A stretch of 26,778 nucleotides of DNA from an uncultured Campylobacter sp. (GCF_938017705.1 NZ_CALIIS010000013.1:1-26778), one strand, 5' to 3'; positions 6,494-15,317 are shown, counted from the first letter of the stretch. Notes: a model not told the origin generated them from the letters alone. A program made the numbers and translations.

Positions 6494-7159
6494 CTACAAT
6501 TTTATCTTCCTAACTTCCAGCTCGCCGCCAAAAAAGTTCGCGTAGTAAAGCAGGTCTTTTTCGACCTCGAGCCCCGCTAGGTAGCGCAGAGCGAGGTTTG
6601 CCTCAAAGCTCGCCGCAAACATCACGATCGCAGCCGTTATGCCCGCAGGCGTCGCGTTTAGGCTCGGGAAAAATTTAAAATCCGCATTCTGCACGAAGCA
6701 GACTTGGCACTGCCAGCTGTCCACCGACGCAAACACCCACGGCACGCCTATTTGCTTAGCAAACGCATCGATCTGCGCGCGCGTGGCGAGATTATCGGTC
6801 GCATCTAAAATCAGATCAAATTTCTCGCCCGCGCCTATCGCGCTAGCGAAAAATTCCTCCGCGCGGCTCTTATGCACCTCGACGCTCACGCCGTCGTAGC
6901 GGCTTTCCGTGCGGCTTTTAAAAACGTCCGCTTTAAATTTACCCTCGTCTTCGAGCGTGAATAAAATTTGCCTGTGAATGTTATGAAGCGCCACCGTGTC
7001 GAAATCCACGACGCTGATCCGCCCGATGCCGCTTGCGCCCAGAGCGTAAGAAAGGCTGCTCCCAAGCCCACCCGCGCCGATGATCAGGATGCGCTTATCC
7101 GCAAGCGCGCGCTGCGTCTGCTCGCCCCAAAGCTGGATCTGTCTGTGAAAGTAGTTCAT
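6494..7159 (-). CDS. ThiF/MoeB/HesA-family E1-like protein lacking the usual Cys motifs
   Basis: Adenylating-enzyme fold of 221 residues. The start is the ATG at 7159, which overlaps the stop of the nitrilase gene as ATGA; the frame stays open further upstream, but that part is antisense to nothing known and lacks a family match. The nucleotide loop is IIGAGGLGSS (27-35), followed by VVDFDTVALHNIHRQ (50-64) and the acidic DLILDATDN (115-123). MoeB/ThiF normally carry two CxxC zinc pairs and a catalytic Cys. Here only a CQVC (151-154) in the wrong strand is seen, and the region of the catalytic Cys reads PSLNATPAG. It may activate a substrate without forming a thioester, or act on something other than ThiS/MoaD. 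It is the last gene of the operon; no ubiquitin-like partner is nearby. Confidence 0.85.
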   Translation of the reverse strand: MNYFHRQIQLWGEQTQRALADKRILIIGAGGLGSSLSYALGASGIGRISVVDFDTVALHNIHRQILFTLEDEGKFKADVFKSRTESRYDGVSVEVHKSRAEEFFASAIGAGEKFDLILDATDNLATRAQIDAFAKQIGVPWVFASVDSWQCQVCFVQNADFKFFPSLNATPAGITAAIVMFAASFEANLALRYLAGLEVEKDLLYYANFFGGELEVRKIKL

Positions 7160-8268
7160 AAAAGCCCCCTGCTGACTAGATTTTTGCGGAATTTCCACAG
7201 CCCGCGCGCTGCAGCGATCTCGTCCGCGTCCACTTCGCACATCAGCACGCCCTCTTCGTTTTTCAGCTCGTTTGCGATCTCGCCGCCGGGGGTTACGACG
7301 AAGCTCTCGCCGTAAAATTTAAACTCACTCTCGCCGAATTTCGCCTCGCCGATGCGGTTGGCGCGGATGACGTAGAGCGAGTTCGTAAACGCGCGCATCT
7401 TCAAAAGCTCGCGCCAGCGCCCGCCGCTTTCGAAGGTCGAGGCGCACGGCACGAGCACGCAGCCGACGTTTTTCTGCATAAAATAGCGCCAAAACGCATC
7501 AAAATGCGCCTCATAGCCGAAGCAGACGCCGAATTTCACGCCGCCCTCGCTAAAGATCATCGGCGAAATTTTACCGATTTTGCGGCTTTTACGGTTGGCG
7601 AAAAAGCCCTCTTCGTTCCAGTGCGGATAGTCCATCAGGATATTTTGATCGTAAAATTTCACCTCCGAGGGCGAAAATTTCGCGCAGGATTTCACCCAGA
7701 TGGGCTCGTTTTCGCTCGCGCAAAAGATATCCTCTTCGCTCGCGTCTTTTTGGCTTTCTTCGGAATTTAGAGCGTTTGGGGCTTCGGAGGCGCTTTTTAA
7801 ATTTGAGGTTTTGAAATTTAAAGATTTTGCGCCGCAGGAGTTTAAAGCGCCTTCGGAATTTAAGCCGCCGTTGGAACTCTGCTCGCTTTTGGAATTTAGC
7901 TCGCCCTTGCAGTCCTGCTCGCTTTTAAGGCTTGCGGAATTTTCGCTGCCGCCCAAGTTCTTTTGAGCCGCGCCGCCAAAAATGCCCGCCTGCCTCAAAA
8001 TCGCGCCGCTAGCGGCTCTGATTATCGGCGCTACGATATGCAGGTCGTATTTAGCGGCCAGCCGCGCCATCAGCTCCTGTTTATGCTCGCTCTGTTCGCA
8101 TGCGATGGAGCGGGGCATCTTTTTAAGCTCGCTAAAGAAGGAATTTAGCTCATATTCGCCCAGCAGCACGATTCGCGCGCCGTTGTCTTTGGCGACCTTC
8201 ATATAGTAATCGATCCGATTTTCGCTCATCGAAAGCGTCGGTAGTTGCAAAACGCATACGTTTATCAT
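7156..8268 (-). CDS. Carbon-nitrogen hydrolase (nitrilase family) with low-complexity insert
   Basis: Cytoplasmic amidase/nitrilase-fold enzyme of 370 residues. Catalytic Glu is E38 in LLGEYELNSF, and the nucleophile is C249 in FGVCFGYEAHFD. The usual Lys is not obvious: the equivalent strand reads FYDQNILMDYPHWNE (205-219). Epsilonproteobacterial relatives appear to be near 270 residues; the excess is a Ser/Asn/Glu-rich insert at about 100-187 with repeated LNS. The start ATG has a perfect AGGAGG 5 bases upstream, located in the 9-base gap after xseB. The stop overlaps the ThiF-like start as ATGA, so the two are translationally coupled and may act together. The substrate is unknown. Confidence 0.88.
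   Translation of the reverse strand: MINVCVLQLPTLSMSENRIDYYMKVAKDNGARIVLLGEYELNSFFSELKKMPRSIACEQSEHKQELMARLAAKYDLHIVAPIIRAASGAILRQAGIFGGAAQKNLGGSENSASLKSEQDCKGELNSKSEQSSNGGLNSEGALNSCGAKSLNFKTSNLKSASEAPNALNSEESQKDASEEDIFCASENEPIWVKSCAKFSPSEVKFYDQNILMDYPHWNEEGFFANRKSRKIGKISPMIFSEGGVKFGVCFGYEAHFDAFWRYFMQKNVGCVLVPCASTFESGGRWRELLKMRAFTNSLYVIRANRIGEAKFGESEFKFYGESFVVTPGGEIANELKNEEGVLMCEVDADEIAAARGLWKFRKNLVSRGLL
7708..7971 (-). repeat. Low-complexity in-frame expansion inside the nitrilase gene
   Basis: Codes for about 88 residues rich in Ser, Asn, Glu, Lys and Leu with recurrent LNS/LKS/LNF words. On the DNA these come from repeated GAATTT, AAATTT and AAATTC words, the same family of words that fills the intergenic spacers. 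It lies between the HIVAPII strand and the IWVKSCAKFSP strand, so the fold core is uninterrupted. Confidence 0.65.
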
Positions 8269-8277
8269 CGTCGCCTC

Positions 8278-8463
8278 CTAAGCCTGCTCGGGTGCGTTTA
8301 TTTCGGCGACCTCGAGTTTGGCGTTTTCTAAAATTTCCTTTGCTTCCTTTAGCAGCGCTACGCCCTGTTTATACAGCTTCACGCTCTTCTCTAGGCTTAG
8401 ATCCTTGTCGTTTAGGCTCTTTAAAAGCGCGTTAATCTTTTCCATTTTTTCTTCAAAACTCAT
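8278..8463 (-). CDS. xseB: Exodeoxyribonuclease VII small subunit
   Basis: Helical protein of 61 residues that assembles with XseA to form exonuclease VII, which degrades single-stranded DNA during repair. The sequence has the family pattern: MSFEEKMEKINALLKSLNDK, then LSLEKSVKLYKQGVALLKEAKEIL, two amphipathic helices with the conserved L-E-x-S-x-x-x-Y/F-x-x-G. It starts inside the end of metX (11-base overlap) with AAGGA upstream. The large subunit is not in the window. Confidence 0.93.
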   Translation of the reverse strand: MSFEEKMEKINALLKSLNDKDLSLEKSVKLYKQGVALLKEAKEILENAKLEVAEINAPEQA

Positions 8464-9559
8464 CCAAAATCCTTTTTATGATGTAATCAAATTTTTCTAT
8501 CTCGACCAAAAACGCGTCGTGTCCGTAGTCGCTGTCGATCTGCGAGTAGCTCGTGCGATCCTTTTTCCCTAGATCGCTCATCGCATCGTAAATTTCTTTC
8601 ATCAGCCCCGGCGGAAAGAGCACGTCGCCTTTGAAAGAGATGAGGTGTAGGCGCGATCTGATCTGCGCGCAGGCGTTTTTGAGATTGCCGTAGTGGCGCG
8701 TGCAATCAAAGATATTCATCATCTTGGCGATGTAGAGATAGCACAGCGGGTCGAACCTGCGCGCGAAATTTTCGCCGTTGTATTCAAGGTAGCGATCCAC
8801 CTGAAAGCGCCCGTTAATCTCGTAAAGACCGTCGGTTTCAACGTAGTTGCGTCCAAATTTATCCTGCATCGAGTTTGGGCTTAAAAAACTTATATGCCCC
8901 GCCATGCGCCCCACCGCCATGCCGTCAAGCCCGCGCTCGGCGATCAGATTTTTATCGTAGTTGCCGCCTTTGAAATTTGGGTCGCGCAAGATGGCCTCGG
9001 TTGCGATCTTATTAAATGCGATCGCCCAAGGCTGCGTAGCGTATGTGCTTGCGAGTACGAAAATTTCATCCGCAAATTCCGGATATTCGATCGCGTAGCA
9101 CAGCGCCTGCATGCCGCCTAGGCTGCCGCCGATAACGGCGCGAACGCGGGCGATGCCTAGGCGCTTTAAAAGCATCATCTGCGCGCGCACGACGTCCGAG
9201 ACCACCACTACCGGAAAGCGCAAGCGATACTCGCGGCCGCTGCTTTCATCGACATCAAGCGGGCATGTCGAGCCAAACGGCGAAGCTAGGATATTTATGC
9301 AGATGACGAAAAATTTCGTAGTATCGACCGCTTTATGATCGCCGATGAGCCCGTCCCACCAGCCTGGCTTAACATCGCCCTCGTAAAGTCCCGCGGCGTG
9401 CGCGGAGCCGGTTAAGGCGTGGCAGATGACGATGACGTTTGATTTGTCCTGGTTTAGCTCGCCGTAGGTTTCATAGGCGAGCTTGAAGTTGGAAAAGACG
9501 CGGCCGCTCTCCAGATAAAGCGGCTCGTCGAAATTTTGAATTTTGCTTTGAAGGATCAC
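8453..9559 (-). CDS. metX: Homoserine O-acetyltransferase
   Basis: Alpha/beta hydrolase of 368 residues that transfers acetyl (in some members succinyl) from CoA to homoserine in methionine synthesis. Catalytic Ser is S146 in IGGSLGGMQ, Asp is D312 in FKGDVLFPP and His is H347 in YGHDAF. The oxyanion-side motif NILASPFGSTCP (89-100) replaces the more common NVLGGCxGSTGP. The start codon is GTG at 9559, overlapping the guaB stop (GTGA), so it depends on coupling; no strong ribosome binding site is seen. Donor specificity cannot be settled from sequence. Confidence 0.93.
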   Translation of the reverse strand: MILQSKIQNFDEPLYLESGRVFSNFKLAYETYGELNQDKSNVIVICHALTGSAHAAGLYEGDVKPGWWDGLIGDHKAVDTTKFFVICINILASPFGSTCPLDVDESSGREYRLRFPVVVVSDVVRAQMMLLKRLGIARVRAVIGGSLGGMQALCYAIEYPEFADEIFVLASTYATQPWAIAFNKIATEAILRDPNFKGGNYDKNLIAERGLDGMAVGRMAGHISFLSPNSMQDKFGRNYVETDGLYEINGRFQVDRYLEYNGENFARRFDPLCYLYIAKMMNIFDCTRHYGNLKNACAQIRSRLHLISFKGDVLFPPGLMKEIYDAMSDLGKKDRTSYSQIDSDYGHDAFLVEIEKFDYIIKRILDEF

Positions 9560-11007
9560 TGATTTACTCGGTAATTCGGCGCTTCCTGCGTGATGATGAC
9601 GTCGTGGACGTGGCTTTCTTTAAGACCTGCGCTCGTGATCTCGACGAATTCCGCCTTTTGCTGAAAGGTCGCGATATCCTTGCTGCCGCAGTATCCCATC
9701 GAGCTTCGCAAGCCGCCTAGTAGCTGAAAGATCACGTCTTTTAGCATGCCCGCGTAAGGCACGCGCCCCTCGACGCCCTCGGGTACGAGCTTTTCTTTTG
9801 CGGTGCCGTCTTGAAAGTAGCGATCCGAGCTTCCCTTTTGCATCGCCGCCAGAGAGCCCATGCCGCGGTAGGTTTTGTACTGGCGGCCCTGAAACGTAAT
9901 GAGCTCACCCGGGGTTTCGTAGCAGCCCGCAAGCAGGCTTCCCATCATTACCGAGCTTGCGCCCGCGGCTAGGGCTTTAGCGATGTCGCCCGAGTATTTG
10001 ATGCCGCCGTCTGCGATGATCGGAATTCCAAATTTAGCCGCCTCGATCGCGCAATCGTTGATCGCGGTAAACTGCGGCACGCCCACGCCCGCTACGATGC
10101 GCGTAGTGCAGATCGAGCCCGGACCGATGCCTACTTTAATCGCATCGGCTCCCGCGTTTGCAATATCTTTTATGCTGGCGGGGTTTGCGACGTTTCCTAC
10201 TACTACGTCGACGTCAAAATTTCGCTTCAGCTCCTTAAGCGTGTCGATAATGCCTTTGGAGTGTCCGTGCGCAGAGTCCATCACAAGCGCATCTACGCCC
10301 GCTTTGACGAGAGCTTCGGCTCTTTGCAGATGGCCTACGCTGATCGCCGCGGCGACGCGAAGGCGGCCGAATTTGTCTTTATTGGCACTTGGATATTCGA
10401 TGCGCTTTTTAAGGTCTTTAATCGTAATAAGCCCCTCTAAGTGGCCGTTTGCGTCGATTATCGGAAGCTTTTCTACTTTATTATTTCTAAAAATTTTCTC
10501 CGCATCATCAAGCGTGCAGCCCTTTGGAGCGGTAATTAGCGGAGCTTTGGTCATCTTCTCGCCTACAAGCGCGGCGGTGTCGGTTTCAAAGCGTAGGTCG
10601 CGATTAGTTAAAATTCCAATCAGCACGCCGTTGTCGTCGATGACGGGAATACCGCTAATATGGTACTCGCTCATCAGATCGAGAGCGTCTTTGATCGTGG
10701 CGTCCGCCTTGATCGAGATAGGATCGATGATGACGCCGCTTTCGCTCTTTTTTACGCGGCGAACCATCTTGGCTTGGGAGTCCTCGTCCATATTTTTATG
10801 GATCACGCCGATGCCGCCGAGGCGCGCCATCATTATCGCGGTGCGGTACTCGGTGACCGTATCCATCGCAGCACTCACAAGAGGGGTATTTAGCGTGATA
10901 TTTCTAGTAAAACTCGTGCTGATATCGACCTCTTTGGGTAAAATTTCAGAGTATTGCGGTACCAACAAAACATCCTCGAAGGTCAGAGCCTTTTTGACGA
11001 TCTTCAT
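9556..11007 (-). CDS. guaB: Inosine-5'-monophosphate dehydrogenase
   Basis: Oxidises IMP to XMP with NAD+, the committed step to GMP. The 483-residue length is typical. The N-terminal part of the barrel has FEDVLLVPQYSEILP. Two CBS domains lie at about 95-205 (ISGIPVIDDNG; VEKLPIIDANG). The barrel resumes with MDSAHGHS (243-250). The catalytic Cys loop is GIGPGSICTTR with C300, and the mobile flap has YRGMGSLAAMQKG. AAAGGA, inside the last codons of gatA, places the start at 11007, 2 bases after the gatA stop. Confidence 0.97.
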   Translation of the reverse strand: MKIVKKALTFEDVLLVPQYSEILPKEVDISTSFTRNITLNTPLVSAAMDTVTEYRTAIMMARLGGIGVIHKNMDEDSQAKMVRRVKKSESGVIIDPISIKADATIKDALDLMSEYHISGIPVIDDNGVLIGILTNRDLRFETDTAALVGEKMTKAPLITAPKGCTLDDAEKIFRNNKVEKLPIIDANGHLEGLITIKDLKKRIEYPSANKDKFGRLRVAAAISVGHLQRAEALVKAGVDALVMDSAHGHSKGIIDTLKELKRNFDVDVVVGNVANPASIKDIANAGADAIKVGIGPGSICTTRIVAGVGVPQFTAINDCAIEAAKFGIPIIADGGIKYSGDIAKALAAGASSVMMGSLLAGCYETPGELITFQGRQYKTYRGMGSLAAMQKGSSDRYFQDGTAKEKLVPEGVEGRVPYAGMLKDVIFQLLGGLRSSMGYCGSKDIATFQQKAEFVEITSAGLKESHVHDVIITQEAPNYRVNQ

Positions 11008-11009
11008 AC

Positions 11010-12368
11010 TTATCCTTTCACGATTTTTTCTAAACTCAAGCCGCCGTCCAGCACCGTTTGTTCGTCGTAGGCGCGCCCGATAAGCTGCGCGCTGATATTA
11101 AGAGCCTCTTTGTTTTTCGCTACCGGCACGGAGATCGCGGGAAGCCCCGCTAAATTTACGCCGATCGTGTAGATGTCGCTAAGATACGCGCGAAGCGGAT
11201 CGCTAAGCTCGCCGAATTTATACGCCACGCCCGGCGCGATCGGCATAAAGATCAAATTGGCGTCTTTTAAAATTTCCTCATATTCGCTTTTGATGAATGC
11301 CCTTGCCTTCTGCGCTTTGATGTAATACGCGTCGTAGTAGCCGCTGCTTAGCACGAAGGTGCCTAGAAGCATCCTTCTTTTGACCTCGTCGCCAAATCCC
11401 TCGCCGCGAGTGTTGGCGTAGAGCTCTTTTAAATTTAGAGCCTTCGCGCGGTTTCCGTAGCGCACGCCGTCGTAGCGGCTTAAATTTGCGCTAGCCTCGG
11501 CGGTTGCGATGATGTAGTAGGTCGCGATGTCGTATTTGGAGCTGCAAAGATCGCGGTAAACGATCTCGTGGCCGAATGATTTTAGCTTTTCTATAGTTAA
11601 ATTCAGAGCCTCTTTGACCTGCTGCGAGGCTTCGTCAATATAATTTTTTATAACGGCGATCTTAAGCTTGCGATCAGCGTTTAGCTTATCCGCAGTGCTT
11701 TCGTAAGCGCCCGTGTAGCTCGTGCTGTCCATCTCGTCGCGGCCTGCGATGATGTCGTATAAGATCGCCGCATCCTCGACGCTGCGCGTGATCGGTCCTA
11801 TCTGATCGAGGCTGCTCGAATACGCCGCGAGCCCGTAGCGGCTGACCCTGCCGTAGCTCGGCTTAAAGCCTACGCAGCCGCAAAATGCCGCCGGCTGGCG
11901 GATAGAGCCGCCCGTATCGCTTCCGAGTGCGGCTACGGCGATATTTGCCGCTACGGCAGCCGCGCTTCCGCCGCTACTGCCGCCTGGTACGCGCGAGTGA
12001 TCGGTCGGATTGAGCGTTTTGCCATAGAATGAGCTCTCGGTCGTGCTTCCCATCGCAAACTCATCCATATTCGTTCGCCCAAACGGCGCTAAACCGCGCT
12101 CGCGTAGCTTTTTGATCACCGTCGCGTCGTATGGCGCAACGTAGCCTTGCAAAATTTTACTCGCCGAAGTGACGCTCCAATCTTTTACCTGAATGTTATC
12201 TTTGATCGCGATCGGCACGCCCTCGCCGCTGATGTTTAGAGCCTCGCCCGTGAGCTGCTCGACGTAGGCGCCGAGCTCTTTGGTTTTTAAAATTTTATCC
12301 TTTAGCTCCGCTCTAAGCGCCGAAATTTCATCCGCATTCAGCTTTAGAGCCTCTTTCAAACTTATCAT
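11010..12368 (-). CDS. gatA: Asp/Glu-tRNA amidotransferase subunit A
   Basis: Amidase-signature subunit of GatCAB, which releases ammonia from glutamine to convert misacylated Glu-tRNA(Gln)/Asp-tRNA(Asn). It has 452 residues. The catalytic triad Lys-cisSer-Ser is K56 (IAIKDNIQ), S131 (GGSSGGSAA) and S155 (GSDTGGSIRQPA). The ATG overlaps the stop of the 36-residue ORF (ATGA). gatB and gatC are not in the window, so they must be encoded elsewhere. Confidence 0.96.
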   Translation of the reverse strand: MISLKEALKLNADEISALRAELKDKILKTKELGAYVEQLTGEALNISGEGVPIAIKDNIQVKDWSVTSASKILQGYVAPYDATVIKKLRERGLAPFGRTNMDEFAMGSTTESSFYGKTLNPTDHSRVPGGSSGGSAAAVAANIAVAALGSDTGGSIRQPAAFCGCVGFKPSYGRVSRYGLAAYSSSLDQIGPITRSVEDAAILYDIIAGRDEMDSTSYTGAYESTADKLNADRKLKIAVIKNYIDEASQQVKEALNLTIEKLKSFGHEIVYRDLCSSKYDIATYYIIATAEASANLSRYDGVRYGNRAKALNLKELYANTRGEGFGDEVKRRMLLGTFVLSSGYYDAYYIKAQKARAFIKSEYEEILKDANLIFMPIAPGVAYKFGELSDPLRAYLSDIYTIGVNLAGLPAISVPVAKNKEALNISAQLIGRAYDEQTVLDGGLSLEKIVKG

Positions 12369-12475
12369 CTGCCATCCTTAAATTTATTCACGAAATAGAT
12401 CCCCACGCCCGTCGCTACGCAGATCAGCGCGATCGTAAAAAATACGAAGCCGAGACTTATGGGGCTAGCGAGCAT
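12365..12475 (-). CDS. 36-residue membrane peptide between ileS and gatA
   Basis: A small frame starting at the ATG at 12475, inside the last codons of ileS, with GAAGG 6 bases upstream, and ending in an ATGA overlap with gatA. The peptide has one membrane span (about residues 7-28, SLGFVFFTIALICVATGVGI) and a basic tail (NKFKDGR). C. jejuni has, from memory, a small hydrophobic ORF in the same place between ileS and gatA, which supports it being real. Both ends overlap its neighbours, so it is co-translated with them. Its function is unknown. Confidence 0.7.
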   Translation of the reverse strand: MLASPISLGFVFFTIALICVATGVGIYFVNKFKDGR

Positions 12476-15224
12476 GCATGACCTTCGCGCAGCGCGGGCA
12501 GAGCTCATCAGGCTCTTTTGCGTTAAATTTCCAGCATCTCGGGCATTTGTGCTTCGATGATTTTACGAGGCGGAAAATTTCGTCGTTTATCTTAAACTCC
12601 GCCAGAGCCGGCCCGCTTTGCAGAGTGTCCACGTCGCTTACCATAAACCAATCCGCCACGCCCAGGATGTCGTTTGATAAAATTTCGTTCGAGCTCGTTT
12701 CTAAAACCAGCTCGAGCGTCGATTTAATGATCTTATCCTTTTTCAGCGCGTCGATGAGTTCGAAAAATTTCTCTCTCGATTTGATTAAAATTTCGTCGAA
12801 TTCTATGAAATCGTCAAATTCTACCTGCTTGTAGATCAGATCGAAGACGTCCTCCTTGCCCTCTTTGATGATACGCGGCGCGAACTGCATTACTTCGTCG
12901 ATAGTGTAGGTTAGCGTAGGCGCGATCAGAGGCAGCAGCGCTCGCGTAATTAGAGCGATCGCGCTTTGCGCGCTTCTGCGGCGCGGCTCGTCGGGTGCGT
13001 CGCAGTAGAGCCTGTCTTTGCAGATATCAAGATAAATTCCGCTCAGATCGGCGCTTAAGAAATTTAGTAGCTGATTGAAGCCCTTTGAAAAATCGTAGTT
13101 TCTAAACGCCGCTTCCGCGCCCGCAAAGGCGTTTGCCGCGCGCGTTAGGATCCAGCGATCAAGCCGCGTAAAATTACTCGTCTCGATCTCGCCCAGATCG
13201 CTGGTGCTTGCGAGCAGAAATCTTATAGTATTTCGAATCTTGCGGTACTGCTCGCTTACCTGCTTAAGGATATTGTCGCTGATCTTTAGATCGGTCGAAT
13301 AATCGCTCATCGCGACCCATAGGCGTAAAATTTCAACGCCGTGGCTCTTTGCGACCTCTTGCGGATAGACGACGTTTCCGACGGACTTACTCATCTTCTG
13401 ACCCTTCTCATCGACGGTAAATCCGTGAGTGAGGATGCTCTTGTACGGCGCGCATTCGTTGATCGCGCAGCTTAGAAGCAGTGAGCTTTGAAACCAGCCG
13501 CGGTGTTGGTCGCTGCCCTCAAGATACATATCCGCAGGGAATTTGCCCGCATCGTAGGCGCCGCTTTGCAGCACTGCTTTCCACGTAGAGCCGCTATCGA
13601 ACCAAACGTCTAAGATGTCCATCACCTTTTCTAAATTTTCAGGCTTATAGCCGCTGTCCTGAGGCAAAAGCTCCGAAATTTCCATCTGCCACCAAGCATC
13701 CGCGCCCTTAGCCTTAAAAATTTCGTAGATATTATTTAAAATTTTCTCATCGAAAATCGGCTCTTTGGTGCTTTTGTCGCGAAAAAACGCGATCGGCACG
13801 CCCCAATCCCTTTGGCGAGAGATACACCAATCGGGGCGGTTTTCTATCATCGAGGTAAGGCGGTTGATGCCGCTTTGCGGATAAAATTTAACCTTGCCGA
13901 TCTGCTCTAGCGCCACCTGACGCAGTGTCTTGCCGCTAGGCATTGGCTCGTCCATCGCGATAAACCACTGCTTCGTCGCGCGGTAGATTACCGGCTTGTG
14001 TGTGCGCCAACAGTGTGGATAGGAGTGGACGAATTTGCCGGATTTGATAAGCGCGGGGCCTAGAAGCTCTAAAATTTTCTCGTTCGCTTTGAAAATATGC
14101 ATCCCCACGAGCTCATCTACGACGTCTGCGCGGAAGAGTTTTTTGGTTTTAAGTGTCTCGTCGAAACAGCCGCCCTCATCCACCGGCATAATCACCTCGA
14201 TGCCATATTTAAGCCCTACGAAATAATCGTCCTCGCCGTGTCCGGGAGCCGTATGCACGAGCCCGGTGCCGCCGTCCATTAAAACGTGCTCGCCGAGGAT
14301 AAATTTTGAAGCTCTATCGTTTAGCGGATTGATCGCGTTTAGGCCTTCAAGCTCGGTAGCTCTAAATTCCTTTACGATTTCGCCTTTGGTGATGCCCAGG
14401 CTTACGAGGCTTTCGACCAAAGGTTTTGCAAGGATCAAATTTTCGCTCGTCAGCGCGTAAATTTCATTCGGGTTCAAAGATATTGCGCCGTTTGCCGGCA
14501 GCGTCCAAGGCGTGGTCGTCCAGATGACCGCTTTGGCGCCTTTCGCGCCGATTTTAGCGTTCGCTTCACCGCTTAGATCGAACGCCACGAAGATCGAGTA
14601 ATCCTCTTTGTCTTTGTATTCGACCTCGGCTTCTGCGAGCGCGCTCTTTGCCGCCCAGCTCCAAAACACGGGCTTTGAGCGCTCGATCAGAATTCCTTTT
14701 TTTGCGATTTGGCAGAGCGCCTTGTAAATTTCAGCCTCAAACTCAAATTTTAGCGTCAGATACGGATCGTCCCAGTCGCCCAAAATCCCCATATCTTTAA
14801 ATTCATTGCGCTGCACGTCGATGAACTCTTTGGCGTGCTGACGGCAAAGCTCGCGTATCTGCACTTTTGAAAGCGATTTTTTCCGCTCGCCCAGCTTGAT
14901 CTCTACTTGCTGCTCGATCGGCAGGCCGTGGCAGTCCCAGCCCGGCACGTAGCGGATCTCCTCGCCGAAGAAATAATGGGTTTTGGTGATGATGTCTTTT
15001 AAAATTTTATTCAGCGCGTGGCCGATGTGGAGGTGTCCGTTAGCATACGGCGGGCCGTCGTGGATATTAAAGCTAACGCTTGCGCCCTTGCGCCTAGCTT
15101 TCATCTTTTCGTAAATTTTACGCTGCTCGTACCATGCCTTAAACCGCGCAGGTTCGTTTTGCGGCAGTGCGCCTCGCATCGCAAAGTCCGTAGTAGGAAG
15201 AAAGAGAGTATCTTTGTAGTCCAT
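12465..15224 (-). CDS. ileS: Isoleucyl-tRNA synthetase
   Basis: Class I synthetase of 919 residues that charges tRNA(Ile). The HIGH motif is GHLHIGHA (HIGH at 66-69) and KMSKS is at 610-614. The editing domain (CP1) lies between, with WTTTPWTLPAN and the HTAPGHGEDDY motif. The C-terminal zinc finger has C894, C897, C909 and C912 (CPRC...CPRC), typical of bacterial IleRS1. The start is the ATG at 15224 preceded by AAAAGG; a longer frame to 15269 adds 15 residues without a ribosome binding site and is rejected. First gene of the eight-gene minus operon. Confidence 0.96.
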   Translation of the reverse strand: MDYKDTLFLPTTDFAMRGALPQNEPARFKAWYEQRKIYEKMKARRKGASVSFNIHDGPPYANGHLHIGHALNKILKDIITKTHYFFGEEIRYVPGWDCHGLPIEQQVEIKLGERKKSLSKVQIRELCRQHAKEFIDVQRNEFKDMGILGDWDDPYLTLKFEFEAEIYKALCQIAKKGILIERSKPVFWSWAAKSALAEAEVEYKDKEDYSIFVAFDLSGEANAKIGAKGAKAVIWTTTPWTLPANGAISLNPNEIYALTSENLILAKPLVESLVSLGITKGEIVKEFRATELEGLNAINPLNDRASKFILGEHVLMDGGTGLVHTAPGHGEDDYFVGLKYGIEVIMPVDEGGCFDETLKTKKLFRADVVDELVGMHIFKANEKILELLGPALIKSGKFVHSYPHCWRTHKPVIYRATKQWFIAMDEPMPSGKTLRQVALEQIGKVKFYPQSGINRLTSMIENRPDWCISRQRDWGVPIAFFRDKSTKEPIFDEKILNNIYEIFKAKGADAWWQMEISELLPQDSGYKPENLEKVMDILDVWFDSGSTWKAVLQSGAYDAGKFPADMYLEGSDQHRGWFQSSLLLSCAINECAPYKSILTHGFTVDEKGQKMSKSVGNVVYPQEVAKSHGVEILRLWVAMSDYSTDLKISDNILKQVSEQYRKIRNTIRFLLASTSDLGEIETSNFTRLDRWILTRAANAFAGAEAAFRNYDFSKGFNQLLNFLSADLSGIYLDICKDRLYCDAPDEPRRRSAQSAIALITRALLPLIAPTLTYTIDEVMQFAPRIIKEGKEDVFDLIYKQVEFDDFIEFDEILIKSREKFFELIDALKKDKIIKSTLELVLETSSNEILSNDILGVADWFMVSDVDTLQSGPALAEFKINDEIFRLVKSSKHKCPRCWKFNAKEPDELCPRCAKVMHAR

Positions 15225-15278
15225 ATTTGTACCTTTTCGTGTCTTAAAAAATTTGTGAAGTTTATCCAAAACGCCATT

Positions 15279-15296
15279 AAAAAGCTCTGAAAGAGC
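15279..15296 (-). terminator. Small hairpin with T5 on the minus strand, upstream of ileS
   Basis: On the minus strand GCTCT-TTC-AGAGC is followed directly by TTTTT. With a 5-bp stem it is weak. If ileS is transcribed from further upstream it could act as an attenuator; otherwise it stops antisense transcripts. Confidence 0.3.
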
Positions 15297-15308
15297 AGTC
15301 TGCGTTTA

Positions 15309-15317
15309 TGCTATAAT
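15309..15317 (+). promoter_or_regulatory. Extended -10 promoter of the cinA-like gene
   Basis: TGCTATAAT is a perfect extended -10 (TG at 15309-15310, TATAAT at 15312-15317) 26 bases before the ATG at 15343. No -35 match is seen. Confidence 0.6.

Noticed and set aside
7160..7240. N-terminal extension of the ThiF-like protein
   Set aside because: The extra 27 residues overlap the nitrilase 3' end, lack family similarity and lack a ribosome binding site; the ATGA-coupled start is better.
9983..11083. Long plus-strand frame (366 codons) across guaB
   Set aside because: It lies opposite a perfectly conserved IMP dehydrogenase, has a Ser/Ile-rich shadow composition and no ribosome binding site.
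15225..15269. Upstream start for ileS
   Set aside because: The extra 15 residues have no ribosome binding site, whereas AAAAGG precedes the ATG at 15224.
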